From: Rutidosis leptorrhynchoides
Taxonomy: Eukaryota > Streptophyta > Magnoliopsida > Asterales > Asteraceae
Length of the DNA: 64,000 nt
Assembly: GCF_046630445.1 (NCBI RefSeq)
Contig: NC_092341.1
Span: 33,808,501 to 33,872,500 of the forward strand
Reading direction: 5' to 3'
Part shown: one piece after another, positions 11,426 to 23,295 of the stretch
Layout: each line of letters starts with the position of its first letter
Position numbering within the stretch: the stretch's first letter is position 1
Notes under the pieces: generated by a model
Databases searched by the model: none
What the model was told of the DNA's origin: nothing
The model's input: the letters and a program-made list of their open reading frames with translations, nothing else
Position numbers and translations under genes: made by a program

Positions 11426-14400
11426 ATGCACCGAGCAAGACGTTCATCACCTTTTGTACGTTCACCACCTGTAACTAGATCAAGACATTTAGCAAATATA
11501 ACCGCCGTTGATTTTTCTTTAGAATCGTCATCCAGTCGACCAAGTACTTCAGTTCAAATTTCCGATAATCCATTTTTTGAACCCGACATCACAATTGAGA
11601 ATCCGGAAAATATTCAGAAACGGTTCATAGATCCTGAACCATTAAACTTTCCTCCGGAACCACCAATCATTCAAATAGAGATTATTGAGGAATGAACCAT
11701 TAAATCAGAATCATCTAGTGATACCGATTCAACAAATTCAATTATGGAGAATCTGGAACCTTTAAGTATGGAAGACCGAATGAGAGCAAAACGCACTGGC
11801 CAAGGTCACGCAATTACTCATCCAGACATTAATGCGCCAGATTATGAAATCAAAGGACAAATTCTACACATGGTGACTAATCAATGCCAATTTATTGGTG
11901 CGCCGAAGGAAGATCCAAATGAACATCTACGTACCTTTAATAGGATCTGCACACTATTTAAAATACGAGAAGTGGAGGATGAACAGATATATCTCATGTT
12001 ATTTCCCTGGACTTTAAAGGGAGAAGCCAAAGATTGGTTGGAATCATTACCTGAAGGGGCGATTGATACATGGGACGTTTTAGTTGACAAATTTCTTAAA
12101 CAATTCTTTCCTGCATCTAAAGCCGTAAGACTTCAAGCAGAAATTGTTACGTTCACACAGAAACCAAATGAAACTCTATATGAGGTGTGGACAAGATATG
12201 GAAAGTTGTTAAGAGGATGTCCGCAACATGGTTTAGACACCTGTCAAATAGTACAAATATTCTACCAAGGATGCGACATCACTACAAGAAAAGACATAGA
12301 TATAGCAGCTGGTGGTTCTATTATGAAGAAAACCGAAACTGATGCTTACAAAATTATTGATAATACTGCTTCCCACTCACATGAGTGGCACCAAGAAAAA
12401 GATATCATTAGATCATCTAAAGCAGCTAGAGCCGATTCTAGTCATGACTTAGATTCCATTTCCGCAAAGATAGATGCTGTGGAGAGACGAATGGAAAAGA
12501 TGACTAAGGATATTCACTCAATAAGAATTAGTTATGAGCAGTGTGGAGGACCACATTTGACAAAAGATTGTCTCAATATTGAATTAACAATGGAACAAAG
12601 AGAGAATATTTCATACATAAACCAAAGGCCTGGAAATAATTATCAGAATAATTATCAACCGCCAAGACCGATTTACAATCAAAACCAGAATTATAACCGA
12701 AATATTCCATACAACAACCAACAAGGTCCTAGCAATCAACAAGTATCCAATAATACTTACAACCAGCAAAGACCTAATTTTCAAAACAAACCACCACAAC
12801 AAACCGATGATAAAAAGCCGAATTTAGAAGATATGATGACGAAGCTAGTTGAAACTCAAACGCAGTTTTTCACATCTCAAAAACAAACTAATGAACAAAA
12901 TGCTCAAGCATTTAGAAATCAACAAGCTTCTATTCAAAATCTGGAACAAGAAGTGAGTAACCTAGCAAGGTTAATAGGTGAAAGAAAACCGGGAAGTCTA
13001 CCGAGCGATACAAATGCTAACCCCCGGAATGAAACAGCTAAAGCTATTACCACAAGAAGTGGTACAACACTTAAACCACCTGAAATACCTGTAACTTCTG
13101 ATGAAACTATTCCTACTCCACAAGAACCACAACCTGATCAAGATAAGGAAAAAGAACCGGTAGTTGAAAAGGTTAATGAAAATAACACAGTTAAGGATAA
13201 ACCTTATGTTAAACCATACCAACCACCACTTCCTTACCCGAGTAAAATGAAGAAAGAGAAACTTGAAGCCGAGCAATCCAAATTTTTGGATATGTTTAAA
13301 CAGATAAATGTAAATCTTCCTTTCATTGATGTGATTTCAGGAATGCCAAGATATGCTAAATTCTTGAAAGATCTAATCTCAAATAGAAATAAAATGGAAG
13401 AACTCTCGGCTGTTACTATGAATGCTAATTGTTCAGCAGTGCTGTTGAATAAGATACCAGAAAAACTATCTGATCCAGGAAGTTTCACAATTCCATGTTT
13501 TCTGGGTAGTCTTAGTTCAATAGAAGCATTGGCAGACTTAGGTGCTAGTATAAATCTAATGCCGTATTCACTATACGCTAAACTAGACCTTGGAGAATTG
13601 AAACCAACAAGAATAAGCATACAACTAGCCGATAGATTAATAAAATATCCTAGAGGGATAATGGAGAACATGCTAGTTAAAGTTGGTACTTTAGTATTTC
13701 CAGTAGATTTTGTTGTTTTGGACATGGAAGAAGATTCTCAGGTTCCTCTCATATTAGGAAGACCATTCTTAAACACGGCTAAAGCAATGATAGACGTGTT
13801 CGGTAAGAAATTGACCCTAAGTATAGAGGATGAGAGTGTTACCTTTTCAGTTGATAGGGTAATGCAACAACCACAATCTGCAGATGATACATGTTATTAT
13901 ATTCAAACTATAGATGCACATGCAGAATTATTAGAAGAATTTCCAGAATTACAAGGAACAGGAGAATGTTCTTTAGGAGAAGGTAATGAACCAATTGATG
14001 AAGCTGAAATGTTAGCTACACTTATAGCTAATGGATATGAACCAACAACAGAAGAAATTCAAATGCTAAAAGAAGAAGACAGATATCGATATAAATCATC
14101 GATAGAAGAACCTCCGAAATTAGAGTTAAAGCCACTTCCAAACCATTTGGAATACGCTTATTTACATGGTGAATCTGAATTACCTGTAATAATATCGTCT
14201 TCTCTTACTGAAAATGAGAAATCACAACTCATTTCTGTGTTGAAAGCTCATAAACCAGCCATTGCATGGAAGATTCATGATATTAAAGGAATAAGTCCTT
14301 CGTATTGCACACATAAAATCCTTATGGAAGAAGGTCATAAAACGTATGTGCAACGCCAACGAAGACTAAATCCTAATATGCAATATGTAGTTAAGAAAGA

Positions 14401-17029
14401 GATTATTAAACTGCTAGATGCAGGTTTGATATATCCAATTTCTGATAGTCCATGGGTAAGCCCAGTTCAATGCGTACCTAAGAAGGGTGGCATGACTGTC
14501 ATTACAAATGAGAAAAATGAGCTTATTCCTACTAGGACTGTAACAGGATGGCGTGTATGTATTGATTATAGAAAATTAAATGACGCCACCAGAAAAGATC
14601 ACTTTTCCTTACCTTTCATAGATCAAATGTTGGAAAGATTAGCCGGAAATAGTTACTATTGTTTTCTAGATGGATTTTTCAGATATTTTCAAATTCCAAT
14701 AGCACCCGAAGATCAAGAGAAAACCACTTTCACGTGCCCTTATGGTACTTTTGCTTACAAACGCATGCCATTTGGACTTTGTAACGCCCCTGCAACCTTT
14801 CAAAGGTGTATGATGGCGATTTTTCACGACATGATAGAAGAATGCATGGAAGTATTCATGGATGACTTTTCAGTCTTCGGTGATACATTTAAATCATGTC
14901 TAGTTAATCTGGAACGAATGCTAATTAGATGCAAAAAATCAAATCTAGTACTTAATTGGGAGAAATGCCATTTCATGGTTAAAGAAGGCATCGTTCTTGG
15001 ACATAAAATTTCAAAAGAAGGAATTGAAGTGGATAGAGCTAAAGTGGATGTAATTGCTAAACTTCCACATCCCACCAATGTTAGAGGAGTTAGGAGTTTT
15101 CTAGGGCATGCCGGTTTTTACCGACGTTTCATAAAAGATTTTTCTAAAATTGCCACTCCTATGAATAAACTCCTAGAAAAGGATGCGCCATTCATCTTTT
15201 CAGATGAGTGTATCAAATCTTTTAATATTCTTAAAGAGAAACTCACTAATGCGCCGATCATGATAACACCAAATTGGAATCTACCATTTGAACTAATGTG
15301 CGATGCAAGTGATTTTGCAATGGGAGCCGTTTTAGGACAAAGGATTGAAAAACGATTTCAACCTATATATTATGCTAGTAAGACGTTACAAGGAGCACAA
15401 ACGAACTATACAACTACTGAAAAAGAACTCCTTGCTATTGTCTTTGCTTTTGACAAATTTCGATCATATCTCGTTCTAGCAAAAACGGTGGTCTATACCG
15501 ACCATTCTGCTCTTAGATACCTATTTTCAAAACAAGATGCTAAACCAAGATTAATCCGTTGGATCTTACTCTTACAAGAGTTTGATATTGAAATCCGAGA
15601 TAAAAGAGGAGCAGAAAATCTCGCCGCTGATCATCTTTCTCGTCTTGAAAATCCCGAATTAGAAGTTCTAAATGAATCAGCCATACAAGACAACTTTCCT
15701 GATGAATATCTATTGAAGATAGATTATAATGAAATCCCATGGTTTGCAGACTATGCAAACTACTTAGTTTGTGGATTCCTTGAAAAAGGATTATCGTACC
15801 AAAGACGAAAGAAATTCTTCAGTGATATAAAATACTATTTCTGGGAAGATCCACATCTGTTTAAAAGTTGTCCCGGTGGAATAATACGCCGATGTGTATT
15901 TGGAGATGAAGCTAGTAAAATTTTAAACCATTGTCACACAGGACCAACAGGAGGGCATTATGGGCCTCAACTAACAGCAAGAAAAGTTTATGAAGCTGGA
16001 TTCTATTGGCCTACAATTTACAAAGACGCACACCTTCTTTGCAAATCCTGTGATGCTTGTCAAAGGGACGGAAAAATAAGTCAACGTGATGAAATGCCAC
16101 AAAATGTCATCCAAGTATGTGAAGTATTTGACATTTGGGGTATTGACTTTATGGGTCCATTTCCAAAATCTCATAATAATCTATATATACTCGTAGCCAT
16201 TGATTATGTATCTAAATGGGCGGAAGCACAAGCTCTCCCAACTAACGATGCACGAGTTGTAGTCAATTTTTTAAAACGTCTTTTTGCAAGGTTTGGAACA
16301 CCGAAAGCTTTAATAAGTGATCGGGGTACTCATTTCTGTAATAATCAACTTGAGAAAGTTCTTAAAAGATATGGAGTAACTCATAAAATCTCCACCGCAT
16401 ATCATCCACAAACAAGTGGACAAGTTGAAAATGCCAACTGAGCTTTAAAACGTATTCTAGAGAAAACCGTAGGATCAAATCCGAAGGAATGGTCCATTAA
16501 ATTGGAGGATGCACTCTGGGCTTTTAGAACAGCCTACAAAACTCCAATTGGAACCACACCTTTTAGACTTGTTTATGGAAAAGCATGTCATCTTCCAGTA
16601 GAAATTGAACACAAAGCATTTTGGGCTTTGAAGACATGTAATCTTGATTTACATGAAGCCGGACGTCTACGATTAAGTCAACTAAATGAATTAGAAGAAT
16701 TAAGACATGAAGCATACGAAAATTCGTTAATCTATAAAGAAAGAACGAAGAAATGGCATGATAAAAGAATCAGAAGTTCAAAAGAATTTAAAGAAGGAGA
16801 CAGAGTTCTTCTTTTCAATTCACGATTCAAGCTATTTCCTGGAAAATTGAAATCAAGATGGTCTGGACCATTCATAGTCAAAAGAGTTTTCCCATACGGA
16901 ATGATAGAATTAATAAATTCAAATGGGTTTGAATTTAAAGTTAATGGTCACAGAGTTAAACATTACATACATGGTCCGATGGAAGTCGACAACGAAGTTA
17001 ATCACAATTTCGACACCACAGCTAACTAA
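11426..17029 (+). pseudogene. Athila gag-pol polyprotein, one frame with two internal stops
   Basis: A single frame runs from the ATG at 11426 to 17029, broken only by TGA at 11693-11695 and 16439-16441. The longest open part is 11744-16441 (1565 residues). It contains an Athila-type gag, then a zinc knuckle in which Tyr264 stands where the first Cys is expected (Cys267 and later His and Cys present). An Asn/Gln-rich linker, protease (DLGAS, 598-602), RT (MDD, Asp1040-Asp1041), RNase H (Asp1187) and integrase follow. The integrase has an HHCC finger and catalytic Asp1468, Asp1526 and Glu1562 (35-residue D-E spacing). The second stop comes three residues after Glu1562, so the integrase C-terminal domain (16442-17029) is lost unless read through. 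The RT segment usually GxSG-like after the LDG motif reads GFFRYF here, probably damaging. Confidence 0.93.
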
Positions 17030-17040
17030 GTGTGGGGAGA
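17028..17040 (+). promoter_or_regulatory. PPT-like motif at the end of Athila pol
   Basis: AAGTGTGGGGAGA overlaps the pol stop codon. The core AAGTGTGGG is the same as in the 3' PPT (21286) and recurs at 19718 and 20065. It is a candidate internal plus-strand primer site. Confidence 0.4.
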
Positions 17041-17200
17041 ATCAAGTCTTTAAAGGATAATATGTATTTCTGTTAGAGTTAGATTGTCTATTTTCGTGTA
17101 GTTCTCGAAAATGGAACCCGAATGGTCTTTCCCTAGCAGACCCTAAAGAACTAGTCTTCTCCCCCCATTCTGAATTTTTATTTTTTTAGGTTTTTACAAA

Positions 17201-17617
17201 ATGAAGACTGCCTGTGAACTAAACCATGGTCTAATGCTACACGCTTTGATCACTAAACGTAATAATGACATAATACCGAGTGAATTAGTATCAGTAATCA
17301 GAGAAAGAATGGACGGAGTTAGAAAAGAATCCAGATGCGAAGATAATAAATTACAATTTGGTAAAGGAAAATCAAAATCCGCAGCGAAAAGAAGAGCACG
17401 ACACCTAGAAAGATGTCACAAATGCGGAAAATGGTCACATGGAGGTAAATGTTCAAATAATCAAACCTATTCAAATACCGAATTTGTTACTTTATGCAGA
17501 GACGGACCGTTCATATGTTTAGAAGAAAAGATACTGAATGCTCGAGGTTACGCCTATGCAGCCATGGAAAACCAATTAAACCGACTATCTTATGAATGGG
17601 ATAGATCATATAAGTAA
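17201..17617 (+). CDS. Athila downstream ORF with a CCHC-like zinc knuckle
   Basis: A 138-residue ORF from an ATG at 17201, 171 bases after the pol frame ends. The middle is strongly basic (Lys/Arg-rich, about 50-70). A finger CHKCGKWSHGGKC follows, which has one residue fewer between His and the last Cys than a standard retroviral knuckle. The rest is unremarkable and has no membrane segment. Its place after integrase is where Athila elements carry envelope-like or accessory ORFs. It may be a nucleic-acid-binding accessory protein; the function is not known. Confidence 0.5.
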   Translation: MKTACELNHGLMLHALITKRNNDIIPSELVSVIRERMDGVRKESRCEDNKLQFGKGKSKSAAKRRARHLERCHKCGKWSHGGKCSNNQTYSNTEFVTLCRDGPFICLEEKILNARGYAYAAMENQLNRLSYEWDRSYK

Positions 17618-18077
17618 GAAATCTATTCCACAGGTATGTCTGTACAGTTTTTATTTTTATTTTTATTTTTAACCTTTTGATAATAAACGCTAATTTGTTC
17701 GCTAAAAAGTATTAAATTGGTATTGAATAAAATTAGGTTTGGCGACCGAAATTATTGATATCATTCAAAAATTTATTACATCACTGCGAAATTTAACGTT
17801 TATTCTTAAGGTATAAATATCTTTAAACAATCAACCCAAAATATTTCAAAAATTTGTCATGAGTTAAATTAGGTCTTGGAACCGAAATTACTTTACCGAA
17901 AAGAGGGGCGCATATTTTTGATAATATTTGATTGATTAAAGTGGGATAAAAAGCCAAAAATATTTTTAATTTTATTTTTACCATATTTTTAAAATTAATA
18001 TATAAATCTTAAATTAATATTGTAAACTTTGTAAAAACAATATATTTAAAATTGTAAATATTTGAAAAATTAATATA

Positions 18078-18240
18078 AGTTTGGTGTGAATTTATAATAT
18101 GAATTTTTAAATTAAGTTTGGTGTGAATTTTTAATTTTTAAAATATGAATTTTTTAATTTTATGCATTTCAAATTTTAAGTTTGGTGTGAATTTTTAATA
18201 TTAATTTTGAATTTTATATTTAAGTTGTGTGAATTTAAAA
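18078..18240 (+). repeat. Degenerate tandem AAGTTTGGTGTGAATTT repeats
   Basis: Three to four irregularly spaced copies lie in the AT-rich spacer between the two downstream ORFs of the Athila element. The rest of 17618-18629 is AT-rich with no supported gene, apart from an A-run at about 18575-18596. Confidence 0.7.
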
Positions 18241-18629
18241 ACAAAAATTTACTTTATCTCATTAAGTTAAGAATATGATTTTTAAAATTCGTCGTAAGTT
18301 GAAGACTAGGTCTTTGAACCGAAATTGCTTTACCCGAGGTAGGGACGAGAACTTTTATTATCATTATTTTTAATCTTATTGAATTAAAGTATGCCAAAAA
18401 CATTGAAAAAACCCAAAAATCTTAGCTTTTAAAACAATCGCTACAAAAAGACAAATTTTAAAATTTTGTCGAAGGACGGACTAGGACATCGATCCGAAAC
18501 GACCTCGTCCTAAATAACAAGGGAAACAAAATTTTAAAATTAATTACTTAATTGTTTTAATAAGTTAATGATTATAAAAAAAAAAAAAAAAAAAAACTTA
18601 TAAAATATATTTCCACAAGTATTTAATAG

Positions 18630-19277
18630 TGTTTTACACAAAGGGGTAAGAACAAAGAAAAAGTAATTGAACATGATTTGTTTTACCATATGTGTATTCG
18701 AGACCCACAAAGCGCTGTAAGTATACCATATTGTGTGGGTTATTATTTATCAGCTATGGTTCGGGGGATGCGACCACATAGCATAATAGGAGGTGGTATT
18801 TTTATTACTTTGATTGGTGAATATCTCGGTGTGGATATAAGTCGGGGGGGATTATTACTAGAAGAGCCGGAACCCCGCGATACTATAGGTTTAAATGTAT
18901 ACCATGGTGCGAAAGTTTTGAAGAGGCGAAATAACGCCGCAGTACGATACCATGGTAGACATCCACAGGTGGAGAGAAACCAGCAGCAAGGTAATGTAGG
19001 AGGGGGGAATGAGATGCAAGAAATGCATAGGTTTATAGCTTCTCAGGAATACGAAAATGCTAGACAGAGAGCATTTGAAGATTGGCAAGTTCATCAGAAC
19101 CAGATCATAGCTCATTGCCAACATATAGGTAGAAACTATATTCCTACACCGAAACCCATCTTCCCTCCTTGGTCTATAGAGATACAGCCACCGTATCCTA
19201 CGTATGACCCTGCCGAAGCATTCTATAGCACTTATGGTTATGCCTGGAACCCCTATTGGTACCAATATCATCCTTAG
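18630..19277 (+). pseudogene. Athila ORF remnant (ATHILA/env-like region), 5'-truncated
   Basis: The frame is open from 18630, after a TAG at 18627, to 19277, about 215 residues. It has no convincing initiator: the first in-frame ATG is at 18690, inside conserved-looking sequence. The first half is hydrophobic with a Gly-rich GGGIFITLIGEYLGV segment. The second half is polar, ending in a Pro/Tyr/Trp-rich tail. Position and style fit the C-terminal part of the extra protein (ATHILA ORF) encoded by Athila elements. The upstream part is not recognisable. The assignment is from memory of the family. Confidence 0.5.
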
Positions 19278-21285
19278 TTTACTTATTTTTTTTTTATTTT
19301 GTAATTTGTAATTATTGATACATTTAATACTTTTGTTAATATTGTAATCATTTTTATAATTGTCTAACTTTTATTCTTAGATTTTAATAATTTTTGAATG
19401 TGGGGTAATATACCAAACTTCAAAAATATGTATATATGTATGCAGTTTATCTTATGTACACAACAGGGTAAAACAACGCATTTTTAAAGACTGGCATTAA
19501 GTTCAGCAAAAGCAACTAATTTTGACGACAAGATGCAAAATATATGTGAAATAACAACAAGACGGAATGAACAAATGATGTGCACCATTTATCATTCAGC
19601 AAACAAACGCCAATATAATTGGAAACTTTGGTAAAAATTTAATCATTTTCACACTAATCACCCTCAATAATTTAAATTGTTACTGATTTCTTGCAAATGA
19701 GGGCATTGCAAGATCTTAAGTGTGGGAAGGGGTTAAATTCTTTCGGATTTTAAAATTTTTTACTTTATACACTTGGTTACCATTAAAAATACTAGTAAAG
19801 CAGTAGTTGTATTAGAATCTAGTGCTCTCTGATAAAAAAGAACAGCCCTAGTCTTATATACTGACTACCCAATTCTAGTAAAATTTTTCAAAATTTTCAA
19901 TTAAATGAATTCAAATTATGTTTATACATATTTATGAACGATAAAACTAGGTTTTAACACCGAAATTATTGTTACCTCGGAAAGGACATAAATTGAGAAA
20001 CAAACTAAAATGTTAAAATTCATTTAAAATGGAATAGAGGACGATAAAAAGGAAAATAAAAGCCAAGTGTGGGAAAATTTACCAAGTTATTTTAAACATA
20101 TGTCACATATATCTGTAACAAATAACTGAAAATACTTTTGCTTTGAACTAAACTAAACTGTTTTACCCAAGGAAGTAAAGTCTTCCGAAAAAGACACGCG
20201 CTTCTTGATTTAGGTCATGAAGTTGTCGTTCAGACCAGCTGTAGGTTGACGAAAAATCTAGAAAAGTCATCACTAAAATCAGCAGGAAATCCACGGACCT
20301 CAGCATTAAACAGGGTCGCCAAGTGGTCAGATTTATCCTAACCATGAGAAGGATTTATCTCGTACAATGGGGGGGCACCATGCAAATTAGCTGGATAAGA
20401 CTAATGAATCAGATCCCCAGAAAGGATAATCTCCTTAAAGATTAAAAATTAGCTTTTAAGACTGATATTACTCAATCCTGAAGATTGACCTTAAAGATTG
20501 AGAATTACAAACTCATGGAATTCAATGATATCTAAACTCGAGCTTAAACGAGAAAATATTTTGATCAAAATTACAAACCGATTTGTTTTCTGAAAACCCT
20601 ATTTTCAATACGTTCATTACCATTGAACGTAAAATCCTAGGAATTCACCTGGAATTCATTAGGTCACCTGAACTAAATCGGGTGTCAACCGTAAGAACGG
20701 TGGTTGCATAGTGGTCAAAGACAGGACCTTGTGCCAGACCGAAAAATTATAAGGGTGAGCTTTACTATTGCTCCTACCAAGGATAGTAATTGCGTCCGAC
20801 ACGTTATAGACCATAATTAAAAGCATGTCAGGGGACATTGCCTTAACAGTTGCTTGTTCAACGCTTTCCTTTCAACCGGACGGTAGTTTACCGAAAGGTA
20901 ATATACGGGACAAGTAAACTGGACGTGTTGCTTTCCAAATACAAGGTTAGCAAGTGGGTGACACAAAACCATAAGTTTTGAGCTAAAATTTTCAAATCTG
21001 AAACCCACCAAACCCACAAAAATATTTTACAAACACCGGTAAAGGGTTATTCCGGAAAACTTATCTAGGGAAAAAACTAGATTTAATTTTCAAAAGATCA
21101 AATGTTTTCATAAAGATCCAATTTCCTTAATGGATCTAAATTTTTATAGTCATGTGGACTGTAAACCATATCGTTACTACCATTGTTTATACCGCCATAT
21201 AGAAATCACTGATGTACAAAGTGTGAAGAATAAAGAAGTGATTCTAGTATTTCAAAACAATATTGCTTGAGGACAAGCAACGCTC
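19278..21285 (+). other. Athila 3' non-coding trailer
   Basis: About 2 kb with no supported ORF. It contains PPT-like AAGTGTGGG motifs at 19718-19732 and 20065-20077, in addition to the true PPT at its end. Confidence 0.7.
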
Positions 21286-21300
21286 AAGTGTGGGAATATT
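21286..21300 (+). other. Athila 3' polypurine tract
   Basis: AAGTGTGGGAATATT directly precedes the 3' LTR start (TGATAATGCT at 21301). Confidence 0.8.
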
Positions 21301-23290
21301 TGATAATGCTAAAAACGAACATATATTTCATAGCATTATTCCTCAAGAAAGACAAGCTTTTAGTTGCAATTGTTCTATTTACAAGTGATATTCGTTTAAA
21401 TAATAAAAGGTGAAGACAAAAGACAGATTCGACGAATTGAAGACGCAAACGACCAAAAAGCTCAAAAGTACAAAAGACAATCAAAAAGGTTCCAATTATT
21501 GATAAGAAACGTCTCGAAATTATAAGAGTACAAGATTCAAAACGCAAAATACAAAATATAAAATTGTACGCAAGGACGTTCGAAAATCCGGAACCGGGAC
21601 CAGAGTCAACTCTTAACGCTCGACGCAACGGACTAAAAATTACAAGTTAACTATGTATATAAATATAATATAATATATAATTAATTATATTAATTATATA
21701 TATATTATATATATATTATAAAACCGTCGGCAGAGAAAGACTCCAAGGGTGTGAGCTGTAAATACATTCTCCGCGACTCGCGGAGTTTGAAGAGGATTTT
21801 GCCGCGAGTCGCGGAGCCCCAATTTCAGAAACTTTCTATAAAAGCAAACGAATTCTGATCGAAAAAACCACCAAATATATCCATCTCTCTATCTATATCG
21901 TATATATTTATATTTATATTTTAATTTTAATTTTAATTATAATTCTAATAATAAGGGTATGTTAGCGAATATTGTAAGGGTGTAAGTCGAAATTCTGTCC
22001 GTGTAACGCTACGCTATTTTTAATCATTGTAAGTTATGTTCAACCTTTTTATATTAATGTCTCGTAGCTAAGTTATTATTATGCTTATTTAAAACGAAGT
22101 AATCATGATGTTGGGCTAATTAATAAAATTGGGTAATTGGGCTTTGTACCATAATTGGGGTTTGGACAAAAGAACGACACTTGTGGAAATTAGACTATGG
22201 GCTATTAATGGGCTTTATATTTGTTTAACTAAATGAAAGTTTGTTAATGTTAATGTTAATATAAAGATTTACAATTGGGCGTCCCTATAAATTACCATAT
22301 ACACTCAATCGGACACGATGGGCGGGGTATTTATATGTATGAATAATCGTTCATTTAACCGGACACGGGAATGGATTAATAGCCACTAGAATAATTAAAA
22401 CAGGGGTGAAATTACATTCAAGGGTAATTGGTGTAATTGTTAACAAAGTAGTAAAACCTTGATTTACACGCAGTCGATAACCTGGTGTATTCATTAAACA
22501 AAGTATTAAAACCTTGTTACAATTCGAATCCCCAATTAGTTGGAATATTTAACTTCGGGTATAAGGATAATTTGACGAGGACACTCGCACTTTATATTTA
22601 TGACTGATGGACTGTTATGGACAAAAACAGACGGACATATTAAATAATCCAGGACAAAGGACAATTAACCCATGGGCATAAAACTAAAATCAACACGTCA
22701 AACATCATGATTACGGAAGTTTAAATAAGCATAATTCTTTTATTTCATATTTAATTTCCTTTATTTTATATTTAATTGCACTTCTAATTATCGCACTTTT
22801 ATTTATTGTTATTTAATCGCACTTTTAATTATCGTACTTTTTAATTATCGCAATTTTATTTTATCGCACTTTTATTATTCGCAATTTCATTATCGTTATT
22901 TACTTTACGCTTTAAATTAAGTCTTTTATTTATTTAATATTTTACATTAGGTTTTAACTGCGACTAAAGTTTTAAAATCGACAAACCGGTCATTAAACGG
23001 TAAAAACCCCCCTTTATAATAATAATATTACTTATATATATGTTTGTATTTTTATAAAAGTAAATTAATATAGCGTTGAGCTTTGTTTAAAGATTTCCCT
23101 GTGGAACGAACCGGACTTACTAAAAACTACACTACTGTACGATTAGGTACACTGCCTATAAGTGTTGTAGCAAGGTTTAAGTATATCCATTCTATAAATA
23201 AATAAATATCTTGTGTAAAATTGTATCGTATTTAATAGTGTTTCCTTGTAAAAATTTAATAGTATTTTATACCCCTCTGCTTTGACATCA
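21301..23290 (+). repeat. Athila 3' LTR
   Basis: 1990 bp, near-identical to 8036-10026. The palindromic dyad (21769-21785 and 21802-21814, centres 31 bp apart) is more symmetric here than in the 5' LTR, where one CpG reads as TG. The TATA box starts at 21837. Confidence 0.95.
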
Positions 23291-23295
23291 CACAG
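23291..23295. other. Target-site duplication (CACAG), right
   Basis: Second copy of the Athila insertion duplication; chromovirus pol resumes immediately after it. Confidence 0.95.

Larger units (their letters stand above)
8036..23290 (+). mobile_element. Complete Athila-type Ty3/gypsy retrotransposon, 15.3 kb, nested in chromovirus pol
   Basis: It has 1991- and 1990-bp LTRs (TGAT...ATCA), a 5-bp target duplication, a PBS complementary to the tRNA-Asp 3' end, a gag-pol frame, downstream ORF remnants and a PPT. The order of protease, RT, RNase H and integrase, the lack of a chromodomain, and the gag sequence style point to the Athila lineage. LTR comparison by eye shows only about a dozen substitutions and a few short indels in 2 kb, so the insertion is recent. 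The long non-coding parts (10053-11425 and 19278-21285) are AT-rich leader and trailer in which I see no genes. Confidence 0.95.
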
